64,000 nt of DNA. Origin: Diphasiastrum complanatum. Its lineage: Eukaryota > Streptophyta > Lycopodiopsida > Lycopodiales > Lycopodiaceae. The stretch lies in the NCBI GenBank assembly GCA_029204225.1, contig CM055111.1:25796761-25860760 (forward strand), in the 5' to 3' direction. Shown here piece by piece: positions 54,024 to 63,918 of the stretch. Every line of letters starts with the position of its first letter. Positions within the stretch are counted from its first letter, which is position 1. The position numbers and the translations under genes are program-made. A model generated the notes under the pieces. It did no database searches. It was not told where the DNA came from and worked only from the letters and a program-made list of their open reading frames with translations.

Positions 54024-55066
54024 CTAGCTTGGTAAATCTAGCTTGATGGAAAACGTGATGATCTTGAACTTGACTCCATGGGCTGAATTGGTCTTTGCTA
54101 GTTCAAAAGGTGTGAAGATCAGCCAATGAGCTTGATGTTGATCTGAAATCACCATATCCATGATAGTGCTTCTTTGATGTTGACATCTTTGATGAGCTCG
54201 AGAACTTTGCACCATCCTAGCATCTTCGAAATTGATTCCTTCCAAATTTCATGTAGATGCTTGACTTTGAGGCTTGCTCCTTCTTCATGTGCATGCTCCT
54301 CCATGAGAAAATAAAGATTTCTTCTTGACTTATTAGGATCACAAAGATCTAACATCATGTTACCATGATCTAGAGAATTAGACTTATTCAAATTGGCAAG
54401 ACTATGCATGCTATAATAACAAAGTGTTTACATCATATCTTCATGCTTGTTTACCATGCTAATCTCAGATCTAATGAGGCTAAATACTTCATTATGGAGA
54501 TAAGTGTCTTTAGAACATGATTCACTTACTCTCGTAAAGAGTTTACAATTTGCCTCAATACAAATTTTCAAACTATGAGTGAACAAATCACTTTTGCTCT
54601 TAATGACTCAAGAGCATACATTTGATGAAATAATCATTTGCTTTCTAATTGATTTAAAATCAATTTCAACCTTTTAAGAACATCATCTATGTTCTCAAGA
54701 GAGACTTCATACTCAACTAGTATGGCTTTACTCCAATTTTGAGATGCAATGATCTCACTAAAGCAAATTGATTTATCAAATGACATAAGAGAAGTAAGTA
54801 TGAGATGTATACCACATGAGATATGCTCCTCTTTCCCTTGAAATGTGAGCCACATGGAATCAACCATATTTCTTGAGTTTCTTTTTGGAATCACACACTT
54901 GAACCTTGAGATGATTCTTTAAGATCCTCTTCATGGTGCTCCTTCTTGATGGAAATCCGAGACCTCCATGTCTCATAATGATCACAACAACTATGACCAC
55001 ACAATATGCACTTCCTATGATTATCAAAATTACTTATGCTAGAAACATAAGTCCAAAAATCACCAC
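54024..55066 (-). pseudogene. W module 2 (unknown protein)
   Basis: Minus strand from the X1 insertion: SCGDFWTYVSS, KCILCGHSCCDHYETW, EEDLKESSQGSS, stop, then ICFSEIIASQNWSKAILVEYE, SDLFTHSLK, EANCKLFTRVSES, SKDTYLHNEVFSLIRSEIS, and finally KMLGWCKVLELI and EALSWIW before a stop (54149). Frame changes and stops interrupt it. It is homologous in order and DNA sequence to module 1 (60538-61241). The phrase SEIIASQNWSKAILVEY recalls the start of copia RT (SFEEA..WxxAMxxEY), suggesting derivation from pol. Function unknown. Confidence 0.7.
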
Positions 55067-55071
55067 AACTT

Positions 55072-55704
55072 TGTGAGAGATTTCAAGTAGTTTAGTCTAG
55101 TTTAATCACATTTTGGTAAATTGTCAATAAGAGGCCAAAACTCATTTTAGACTTAGAGATAAACTTTTTGAAGTTATATTAGTTTAAAATACATTCAATA
55201 AACACTTTTGAAAAGTGTGGGAAATTTGGTAGTCGAGTTTGAGAAAGATTCAAATTTGAACTTTGGGTACATTGAATCTAGACCCAAAAATAGTAGGATT
55301 TACATTTTGGAGGGAAAGCCAAGTGGCCAAATAGGGTTTGGAAACTCTATAAAAGAATGTAACTCGTGGAGAGACACATCTTCTCAGTATACATGGTTCT
55401 CTTTGGGATCTACTACTCATTGGTGCACTATCTTGGTGTTATCTTGCAATTCGATGTGTAGAATGATCAATTATTGCTATTTTCGGTTTCACACGTGTGA
55501 AATACAGTAAGGTACTGTAATTGTAAGGACAGCAAACATATTTTATGTTTTGGTTCATGTTTGATCAATATCTCTTAGAGTTTGCATCTCATTTTGTATG
55601 TAGATGCTGATTTTTCTACATTGGCATGATTGTTGGTTTGCTCCTTATTGTAACCAAAGATTTGGGACATGGATTGGATCTTGAATGATCTGAAATCCTT
55701 CACA
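55072..55704 (+). repeat. 5' LTR of X1 (633 bp)
   Basis: TGTGAGAGATTTC ... AATCCTTCACA. Compared with the 3' LTR it has about 21 substitutions and a 21-bp pyrimidine deletion (near 55385) in the first 455 bases, but none in the last 178 (55527-55704). CACACGTGTG at 55490-55499. Confidence 0.95.
55348..55355 (+). promoter_or_regulatory. TATA box of the X1 LTR
   Basis: TATAAAAG, conserved in the 3' LTR (60155-60162) and at the matching place in X' and V. The pyrimidine-rich CTTCTCT stretch about 30 bp further is a likely start region, so transcripts would include the CACACGTGTG palindrome downstream. Confidence 0.7.
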
Positions 55705-55716
55705 TGGTATCAGAGC
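55705..55716 (+). promoter_or_regulatory. Primer binding site of X1, initiator tRNA-Met
   Basis: TGGTATCAGAGC exactly, immediately after the LTR. Confidence 0.97.
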
Positions 55717-56305
55717 TCTTGTGTTTCAGATTATGAAAGGATCAACCATCTTTAGCAAGGATTTGGAGGAGTTACCAATGCTAGAGCATGCTAGATTGAT
55801 CTCTACTCAAAAATCAGCATTTTTGCATGTGTAGAATTGATCTTTTGTAGGTCAAAACTCAATATAGGGTTATATACTTGATCACTTCCGATTTCACACT
55901 TGGTTTACTGGATTTAGATGATATTTGGTGCATTAGGAAGGTCTCATTGGAGTCTACAAGAAGATATACCAAGTTTTTAGAAATTGCATGTAGAATTTGA
56001 GATATTCAATTTTTTGTAATTTTGTCAAAACCCTAATTTTGATTGGATCTCTAGTTCGTGAGGTTACTAAACTTCATTTGAGTGTGTTTCAATCTTAGTA
56101 AGTGGCAAGAATCATTAGATTGAGGATAGATCATAGGTTGATCAAGATTTCACTATTCTATGTGTTGATTTTCTAGTTAGAAGTGCTAGAAGAGATTTGA
56201 GAGGTTCCATATCTTTGTGATTTCTTTTTTAGTTCATTTTTTGACATTCAAGAGAGTGCTTTGTGCATTGGAACAGGTTGAAAGAGAAGATCAGGTCACT
56301 TCAAC

Positions 56306-57020
56306 ATGGCTACAAGTGGTGGATTTATGTTGGAGAGCAATGATAGGCTTACCTCAATCAACTATTCTACTTGGAAGGTGAGGATGGGGTCCTTATTGGA
56401 GATAAATGAGTTGATGGAGATTGTTGTAGGTTTGGAGGAGAGACCAGCAACTCAACAAGATCAAGTGAGGTATGACAAGAGAGCAAAGAAAGCTCTACAC
56501 ATGATTAAGATGAATGTTACCAATGAACTTCTCAAGAAAGTTGGTAAGTGCACATCATCTTTGGAGGCTTGGGAAGCTTTGAAGAAGCTTTATGAATCCA
56601 AGTCTACATCAAGAGTGCTTACTCTTAGGAGGCAAATCTTTCAAAGTTTGCAAAAGAAGGAAGAGAGTACTCATGCTTTTGTTTTGAGGGTTAAAGCATT
56701 CAATAATGAGTTAGCATGTATTGATGAAAGCATTAAAGAGGTAGAGCTTCTTCAAGTTATACTTAATGGCTTGTTGGATGATCATGCTAATCTTGTTCAA
56801 AGTTTTGCTATTCAAAAGACTTTGCCAAGTATTATGGATTTGCAAGAGATCTTGGTGAATGAGGAGTATAGGCTTCAATCAAGAGGAGGTGGATCTACAT
56901 CGACATCTTATTATGAAGAGGATGCTATGTTCATCAAAGGCAAGTTCAAGGGCAAAGGCAAAGGCAAGTGGTCTAAAGGGCAAGATCAAGGTGAGACTTC
57001 TTCTTTTGGCAAAAAAAAAA
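56306..57020 (+). pseudogene. X1 gag
   Basis: ATG at 56306: MATSGGFMLESNDRLTSINY, STWKVRMGSLLEINELME, KALHMIKMNVTNELL, SRVLTLRRQIFQSLQ, ACIDESIKE, LVQSFAIQKTLPSIMDLQEI, then KGKFKGKGKGKWSKG. Same family as X2, V and E gag (UBN2/DUF4219-type copia gag). The frame closes at 57025 because of an A10 run at 57009-57018; relatives V and X2 have no shift here, so an extra A is the simplest reading. Almost intact otherwise. Confidence 0.92.
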
Positions 57021-57615
57021 GATAAGTCTAAGTTGAAATGCTTTTATTGTGGAATCAAAGGGCATTTTGCAAATGAATGTTTGAAGAAGCAAAGAGATGA
57101 AGGTAGCAAGCAAATCAACTTTACTACTAATGATGAGGATCTAGGTGGTGGTGATTCTCTTTTGATGTGTTCTTCAAGTCCAATATCAAGTGAAGGTGAC
57201 AAAGATTCATGGTGGATTGATAGTGGAGCTAGCTCACACATGACTAGTCACAAGGAGTTCTTTACTTCTTTGGTCACTTATGATGGAGCCAAGAAAGCAA
57301 TTCACATGGCCAATGGTGGTGAGTGTGTGATTGAAGGTATTGGTTCAATTCCTATTTGTCTCTCTACTAATAGGAAAGCAAGACTTGATGGTGTTCTTTA
57401 CATTCCTTCACTTTCAAAGAATTTGCTAAGTGTTGGTCAAATGATAAAGAAAGGACACATGGTAAAGTTTGGTGGTGATGCTTGTTTCATTACAAAGGAA
57501 GAAATTTTGGTTGCTAGGGGCAATAGACAAGGTAAACTTTTCAAGCTTGATGCTTTTGTTATGGCTAACAAAAAGGATGGAATGGAAAAGGAGATTGGTC
57601 TCAACTTTCAAAGTT
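57021..57615 (+). pseudogene. X1 zinc knuckle and protease
   Basis: In the next frame: CCHC knuckle CFYCGIKGHFANEC (57040-57081), an acidic linker, protease WWIDSGASSHMTSHKEFF (about 57212), GIGSIPICLSTN, LDGVLYIPSLSKNLLSVGQM and RGNRQGKLFKLDAF. This last part is the usual start of the copia pre-integrase domain. Near 57615 the frame shifts again and ORFX follows instead of WHxRLGH. Confidence 0.92.
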
Positions 57616-59883
57616 ACCTTTTAGCATCAATAAGATTGGTGGATCTTATGCAAAGTCTAACAAGCTTCCTTATGCTAGATCTAGGTCAAGATCTAATATG
57701 CTTCTTGGAGATGTTCATCTTTGTGCTAACTTGGCTAGTCTTGAGGATAATGATGGTGTTTCAAAGGTTCTTCATGGCAAGTGCAAGCATGCAAAAGGTA
57801 AGGAAAGATCTAACTTCATCAATGGAGGTGAAGGTTCTTCCTTGAAAAAGATTGTTGTTAATGATTTCTTTGATCATATGTCAAAAGATGTTGCTAGGTG
57901 CATGCATGAAGGGGGTGGTTCTTCTACATTCTTTTGTGATGAGTCCAAGAAAGTCATTTTTCCAGCAAGTGGAGTCACATGTCTTCATAAAGAGAGTAGA
58001 TCAAATGGTTCTATCAAGAGACTTAGTGAGGGAGATACTCACAAGTCAAGAAGAAGAGAAGTATGTGAAGAGTTCAAAGTAGGATGTACTTTGAATGATG
58101 TCATTGTGAATGATAGTGAGGAAGATTCATTATCATATGATTCATTACCTAAAACATTGAGTAGAAGTTCTTGTTTGAAAAAAGAGAGTACTTCAATCAT
58201 CCTTATGTTGAAGGTACTAATCATATTTTTCATGGCTTCTAATGTTTTTGAGGTTTCTACTTCTTATGATGCAATCATTAAGAGGGAGTCTTATGAAGGA
58301 AAGAGCAATGGAAGATTGGTTTTTGGGAAGATCCAAGGCATGGATCTCACATATCTTCATCAACTCAAAGGATTCTATGATTGTGAATTGATCACTCATG
58401 ATCGAGATGGCAAAAGGTTGGTTGGAGAAGACTACATGGAACAAATCGAGAGGCAATTTCTTCAAGACAAGGCAGATCTCATTGGTGAGCTTATTGAGGT
58501 TTTGTATGAACTCAAGAGGGCTGGATTTCTTAGGTTTGATATTCATCTTCACCTACTCTACTTCGTGTTGGATGGAAAGTTTGGAATCTATCTTTTGATT
58601 TATGATGGTGACATTGGTGACATTGTTTTCACTAACCTTTGTGAAAATTCGAGATCAAGCATTGATGAGATCTTGTTGGATCTAGATCATATGTTTGAGA
58701 GGGAGTATTTTCAGAGGTTCAGGTCTGAAGATATTCATATCTTTGATATCTTTGATGATCAAGAGAAAGATAAGCAAGTGGAAGCGACAAACTTTGCTTT
58801 ATTCACATGTTTTGAAGAATTTTCTTGTGTAGATGATGCTATGCAAGTGGATATTGGTTCTCATGTTTTTCATAATGGAAAAGCAAGTAATGGATCTGGA
58901 AAAAAAAGTTTGTTCAATGACTTTGATGGTCAAGAGGAAGACCAAGAGGTTGGTCTCAAAGGGCTTCAACAACACAAAAGGAAAGGTGGCAATTTGGAGC
59001 TAGTCAAGAGCATCAAAGGAAGAGTATTTGGCAAAAATGTTTTGGATCTGTTTTTGCAGCTTATTGAAAACTTAAGTAAGGTCAAAGGAGCAGCAAGGAA
59101 GTGTTGTTCAAGTTTACTTTACTTGTTCTATCTCATGTTTGAGCTATTTCATGTGGATGTGTGCAAATTGTCAAGATATGGACAAACTAGCTACATTGTC
59201 TTGCAATATCTTATTGTTGGAGTTGTACTAGCATTCTTGGCTGGTTTTGCTGATGGAAATGAAGCTAATGGAGGTTCATTATGTCACTCATCCATGGCTA
59301 AGTTCTCAAGTGTTGAGCTACTTGGTGCCAATACTTGGAGATTGTCAATTTTTGGTGAATTCATGGTCATTTTCTTGTGTCAAGTAGATCTTGAAGATGC
59401 ACTAGTGCAACTTACTTGGTTTATGCAGTCATGTGGTGCTGGATTTGCATCATTAATGTACTCACCTACTCATGGATTTCCAAGGTTTGATAGTTTCTTG
59501 TGGCAAGATGGAGATGGAGGCTGTTTTATGGTGGAGACATATCAAGAAAGGACAAAGTTGGAGGACACAAGCAAGCAAATGGTCATCACTCATATTTATT
59601 GTTTGGTTGCTGTAATTTTTCAGAGAGTTCAAAGTTTGAAACATGGAGAAATCATTTCATTCACATTCTATTTGGTTCTTCATGTTCTAGCTATATCTTG
59701 ATGTGTAAAATTGATGTAAGAAATAGTGAAGCATCCAATTTGGACACTATTCTCTATATCAATTATGAAAGATACTTTAGAACCTTAGAAAGGAGATCTA
59801 TACTTAGGATGGAATTCATTCTAAAATTGGATCAAAGTTCTAATGTCAAAACTATGCCAAAACTAGTTGAAGAGGGAGTGTGA
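57616..59883 (+). pseudogene. X1 ORFX, unknown protein in the place of IN-RT-RH
   Basis: Open from 57698 to 59701 (667 codons), with homology to X2 from about 57616. Shared parts in order: HGKC..KGK.R.NFINGG, CDESKKVI..SGVTC.HKESRS, KVGCTLND, DRDGKRLVGEDYMEQ, FEREYFQRFRSED, LVKSIKG, and in the last frame CKIDVRNSEAS and RTLERRSILRMEFIL. Two hydrophobic stretches (about 58190-58235 and 59195-59255, SYIVLQYLIVGVVLAFLAGF) could span a membrane, but the second is not hydrophobic in X2. A 10-base loss near 59525 relative to X' shifts the end frame. That frame reads through the polypurine tract and stops at TGA within the LTR (59881). No RT, IN, RNase H or known domain is seen. Confidence 0.8.
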
Positions 59884-60532
59884 GAGATTTCAACTAGTTT
59901 AGTCTAGTTTAGTCACATTTTGGTAAATTGTCAATAAGAGGCCAAAACTCATTTTAGACTTAAAAATAAACTTTTTGAAGTTATATTAGTTTAAAATACA
60001 TTCAATAAACACTTTTGGAAAGTGTGAGAAAGTTGGTAGTCGAGTTTGAGAGATATTCAAATTTGAACTTTGGGTATATTGAATCTAGACCCAAAAATAG
60101 TAGGGTTTACATTTTGGAGGGAAAGCCACGTGGCCAAATAGGGTTTGGAAACTCTATAAAAGGATGTAACTCGTGGAGAGACACATCTTCTCTCTTCTCT
60201 CTCTCATTTCATCATTATACATGGTTCTCTTTGGGTTCTACTACTCATTGGTGCACTATCTTGGTGTTATCTTGCAATTCTATGTGTAAAATGATCATTT
60301 ATTGCTATTTTCGGTTCCACACGTGTGAAATACAGTAGGGTACTGTAATTGTACGGACAGCAAACATATTTTATGTTTTGGTTCATGTTTGATCAATATC
60401 TCTTAGAGTTTGCATCTCATTTTGTATGTAGATGCTGATTTTTCTACATTGGCATGATTGTTGGTTTGCTCCTTATTGTAACCAAAGATTTGGGACATGG
60501 ATTGGATCTTGAATGATCTGAAATCCTTCACA
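59879..60532 (+). repeat. 3' LTR of X1 (654 bp)
   Basis: Follows GAAGAGGGAG. CACACGTGTG at 60318-60327, TATAAAAG at 60155. Its last 178 bp (60355-60532) are identical to the 5' LTR by eye. Confidence 0.95.
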
Positions 60533-60537
60533 AACTT

Positions 60538-61241
60538 CGCATGATTTTTCCAATATTGAAATCAAAAGATATTTCCATCTCAATAAGGCTAATTACTTGC
60601 TTATGGATATAAGTGTCCACTTTGGATGCTTCACTTATTCTCATAAGAAGTTTACAACTTGCCTTTAAGATTGCAAACTTATAATTTTCATCTTTATGAA
60701 TGAACACATCATTCATGATCTTATTGAAACCAAAAGATCCTACATTATGAAGACATTTCCATTTTCTTGACTTCCTACCTAATGTAAGCTTACAAGGAAA
60801 ACATATTTTGCTATCTTTCAAGGCATCACACTCAACTAGTATTGCCTTAATCCACCTTTGAGATACAAAAATCTCTTCAAAGCAAAATGGTTTTTCATAA
60901 GTTGACATGAGAGCATAAATGAAACTATTTTCATTTTGTGATTGCTCTTTATTCTTGATTGATTTCTCTTGGATAATAACAATAAGTTTGAACTTATCTA
61001 AAGTTCCAAGCAAAATACTTTTCAAGGACATAAAATAAATCCAAGTTACTTTCATGAAAGTGACATCTATCTTTGCATCTTGAACCAAACAATGCACTTC
61101 CAAATGAAAAATTTCAAAAGATTCAACATGTGTTGTGATGGACTCTTGAAGACAAATCTTGCAAGTCCTTGTGAGACTCCAAGCCTCATTCACCTTTCCA
61201 CAAAGGAAACACCTTTCCTTGGACTTGTCCTTCTTGTATTT
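60538..61241 (-). pseudogene. W module 1 (unknown protein)
   Basis: Minus strand: KDKSKERCFLCGK, TRTCKICLQESITTHVESF, FEEIFVSQRWIKAILVECDAL, NDVFIHKDENYKFAILKASC, LLMRISEASKVDTYIHKQVISLIEMEIS, then GKIMRS where X1 cuts in. Open in 60528-61193 (221 codons). Clearly homologous to module 2 in the same order, so W carries a direct duplication. CFLCG/CKIC may be relics of a zinc knuckle. Confidence 0.75.
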
Positions 61242-61490
61242 TCATTTTGAACTTGAAGCTCCATCCTTCACCTCGGCCCTCTTGCTTTGGTTCTCCTTGG
61301 ATGGATTGGTCTTCTTTTTGTAGCATCTTGAGAAAATATATCCTCCCTTGCCACAAAGGTTGCACTTAGGATCCTTTCTTTCCTTCAATAGGATGCCACT
61401 TATTGATGTCATGTGAATAAAAACCTGTGACATGATTCTACAAATGTAATTTGTGACTTTCAAGAGACTAGATTTGAACATCTTCAACAA
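61242..61490 (-). pseudogene. W zinc-knuckle ORF
   Basis: Minus strand, 82 codons: KERKDPKCNLCGKGGYIFSRCYKKK (motif C-x2-C-x4-x-x4-C with the usual His replaced by Tyr), then a Lys/Ser-rich end. One stop separates it from module 1, which is in the same general order, so all three pieces may have been one gag-like protein. Confidence 0.65.
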
Positions 61491-63073
61491 TCTAGAAGGA
61501 TCTACAAAAGGTCTAGCTCACAAACCTAGGAATCAATCTTCACAGTAATGACTAGTCACTTGAAAACTTTGCTTTGATCACTAAGATAAAAGCACACAAT
61601 CTTTGAATCAAATCACTAAAGAAATCAGATCCAATCTCCTATTGGACTCATCAAATACCAATGACTTTTTCTTTTGAAAGTTGAAATGGATATGAAAAAG
61701 ATTTGACACCTAGATTTTTCTTTTCACTTGACTAGTTTTCTCAACACTTGAGATTCTTGAACAAAAGATGGGTTTTGTTTCAAATACACGAAAATCAAAC
61801 TTAATCACTTCTTTTGGACTCACTCTTGACCCAAATAATCTCACACTTGAGATTTAGAATGAATTTGATTTGATTTGACAACAAACCATACCACCAATTT
61901 TTCACAAAGCTTAAAAATTAGACAACTAGAGATTCACAAGGATCTCAACCATGCATGAATACTCAAATATGGACTCCTGCTCATTCTAGACATCCAATGG
62001 GATCTCAAATTGACCCTCACACTCTCACAAAGAAAGTTGAATAGAACTAATTTGAGCTTCATACATACTATGTCAATTTTTGCTCAATAAATTGATTCAA
62101 TCACCCCTATTGGATTCTACCAATTACTCTACCTTTAGAGACTTGGAATGAAATTCAAAATCAAAAGTTGTGATTTTTCTCACTAAGATATTGTGCTTCA
62201 AAGAGCTAATGCCACTTAGAAAGATTTGATCACCTAGGAAGAGACAAACTCTCCACCAATAACAACACATAATGAGCTTCTAGATCTTGCCCTCTAAAAG
62301 GAAGAAACTCTTAGAAAATTGGATCCCTCTCTACACATTTGTCATAGACACCTTAATGACTCTTTTCAAACCTTACAATCACTCAAACAAATTGAGTAGG
62401 GTTGAACAATGTGACTTGGATCTCAATCTCTTTTCTAGAACTCTCAATTTAAGCCAATCTATGTCAAATTCTACAAAAGATTTGCATAGATGCTCTATAT
62501 GCACTAGAAACTCTCAAAGGTTTCACTTGGAGGACAGATCCAAAGATGTTTTCTAGCAAATTGATGCTTCTAAACTTGACCCTATCACTCTTGAACAAAT
62601 CTAGAGTGATGGTACAATGGATTTCAACCTCTCACCTTGCATATCACTCCTTAATCTATGATTTTTAGCAAAATCTCTCTCAACTTTAACATGCACTCAA
62701 AAAATCAGAAATGATCAATTAATGCACCTATTTCAAGCTTCAAATTTAATTTCTTGGCTGATCTAATCCAAGAACTAATCAAGGGATTAGATTCTCTATA
62801 GAAAATGCTTGATTTTGCACCAAAAATCTCTCAAATTGGGTGTGTGAGTCAAATTGTACAAATTTTTGAATTTTCTCAGCCAGAACCGGAGCTGTACGAT
62901 CTCACACGTGTGAAAAGGGTTCCTACAGCCCACAACAAGTTCTGGTCTAAAAATTTTGAGAATATCTATCAAATCCAACTCGCTACCCAAAATTTGACTA
63001 GTTTCCAAAAAACTGCTAATTTTGGCTTTGATTTGGATTAACCCTATCAATTTCAACAAAACCTCTTGTACTA
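61491..63073 (-). other. W leader, no credible ORF
   Basis: About 1.58 kb between primer site and the first coding sequence, AT-rich, with stops in all frames. Contains CACACGTGTG at 62903-62912. Whether a decayed gag N-terminus hides here could not be seen. Confidence 0.6.
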
Positions 63074-63086
63074 GGCTCTGATACCA
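63074..63086 (-). promoter_or_regulatory. Primer binding site of W, initiator tRNA-Met
   Basis: Plus strand GGCTCTGATACCA directly left of the LTR. Confidence 0.95.
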
Positions 63087-63918
63087 TGTGCAAAAAGTAC
63101 AAAAAGGACCAAGAGTGGATTCTAATATGATCCTCAAGAGGGATTGGTTGTCAGATTACTTGATCTATCAATCTACTTCAAATTAAGATCAAGCTAGATC
63201 AATTCTAGACACAAAATCCTAACAAGAACAATCATTAATTGAAGGTAAGTGTACTTTATGGTTGCACACGTGTGAAACACTGTCTGAGTACGGACTCCAA
63301 CCTGAAAATCAAGTACACATTGATAGAACCTCAAAACAATCAAAACAAATGTAGACAAATGGAGAGAATCACTCAAAATTGCTTCCAAAACCAAGATTGG
63401 TGTCTCACAATGATTATGGCCAAATGTGGCTCTATATATACAATAAGTGGGAGCTCGTGGTACTGATCATCCCTCTAATCCCACATGTGTGAAGGTGCTT
63501 TGTCATATGATGATTCATCATGCAAAACTGACACTTGGACAAAACCTTCTATTTTGAGCACTTTTGGTCTATTTTCCTTCTATATGGAGATCTACTTGGA
63601 AATCTTCTAGAAGTCAAAATTCGTCTACTTCAGCTTATTCCACACATGTGAGCTGTCCTCTACACATGGGATATGACACCTAACCAAAGGATGTGGCTCA
63701 TGCAATCAATAGATTGATGCCATGTGTCATATGTCTAGAAAACTAGTTTTTGGCCTTTTTAGCCACTAGAACTTGAATTAAATCATATGTACAACCTATA
63801 TGATTATGGTACATGAAAAGTACACTATTTTCACACGTGGGAATAGGTTCCACACATGTGTGTTTATCTATATACAAGATTTTTGGCCTCTACCAAGCTT
63901 ATTTTTGCATTTTTCACA
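63087..63918 (-). repeat. 5' LTR of W (832 bp)
   Basis: Pairs with 53181-54011. Contains CACACGTGTG at 63265-63274. Its outer edge is followed by the CTATT target duplication. Confidence 0.95.

Larger units (their letters stand above)
55072..60532 (+). mobile_element. X1: complete non-autonomous copia-type element with ORFX, TSD AACTT
   Basis: 5' LTR 55072-55704, primer site, 589-bp leader, gag, zinc knuckle, protease, ORFX, polypurine tract (GAAGAGGGAG), 3' LTR 59879-60532. AACTT flanks both ends (55067-55071, 60533-60537) and the W reading frame continues across it (GKIMRS / CGDFW). Integrase, RT and RNase H are absent, so it must have moved with enzymes supplied by another element. Confidence 0.95.
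53181..63918 (-). mobile_element. W: complete non-autonomous LTR element, TSD CTATT
   Basis: LTRs of 831 and 832 bp differ at about six bases plus one indel. CTATT flanks both ends (53176-53180, 63919-63923), and the gypsy integrase frame is interrupted exactly here. Minus orientation: 5' LTR, primer site, 1.58-kb leader, zinc-knuckle ORF, two related modules, polypurine tract (TTTTTGAGGAG) and 3' LTR. No protease, IN or RT is recognisable. X1 is inserted between the two modules. Without X1 the element is about 5.3 kb. Confidence 0.93.

Noticed and set aside
57616-59883. ORFX as an envelope-like gene
   Set aside because: One hydrophobic stretch looks membrane-spanning in X1 and X', but the matching X2 region is not hydrophobic, there is no signal peptide, and the ORF is in the gag-PR polyprotein position rather than after pol.
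60015-60338. 107-codon ORF repeated at 39875, 55208 and 60015
   Set aside because: These similar ORFs are all inside X-type LTRs around the TATA box; their recurrence reflects LTR similarity, not a gene.
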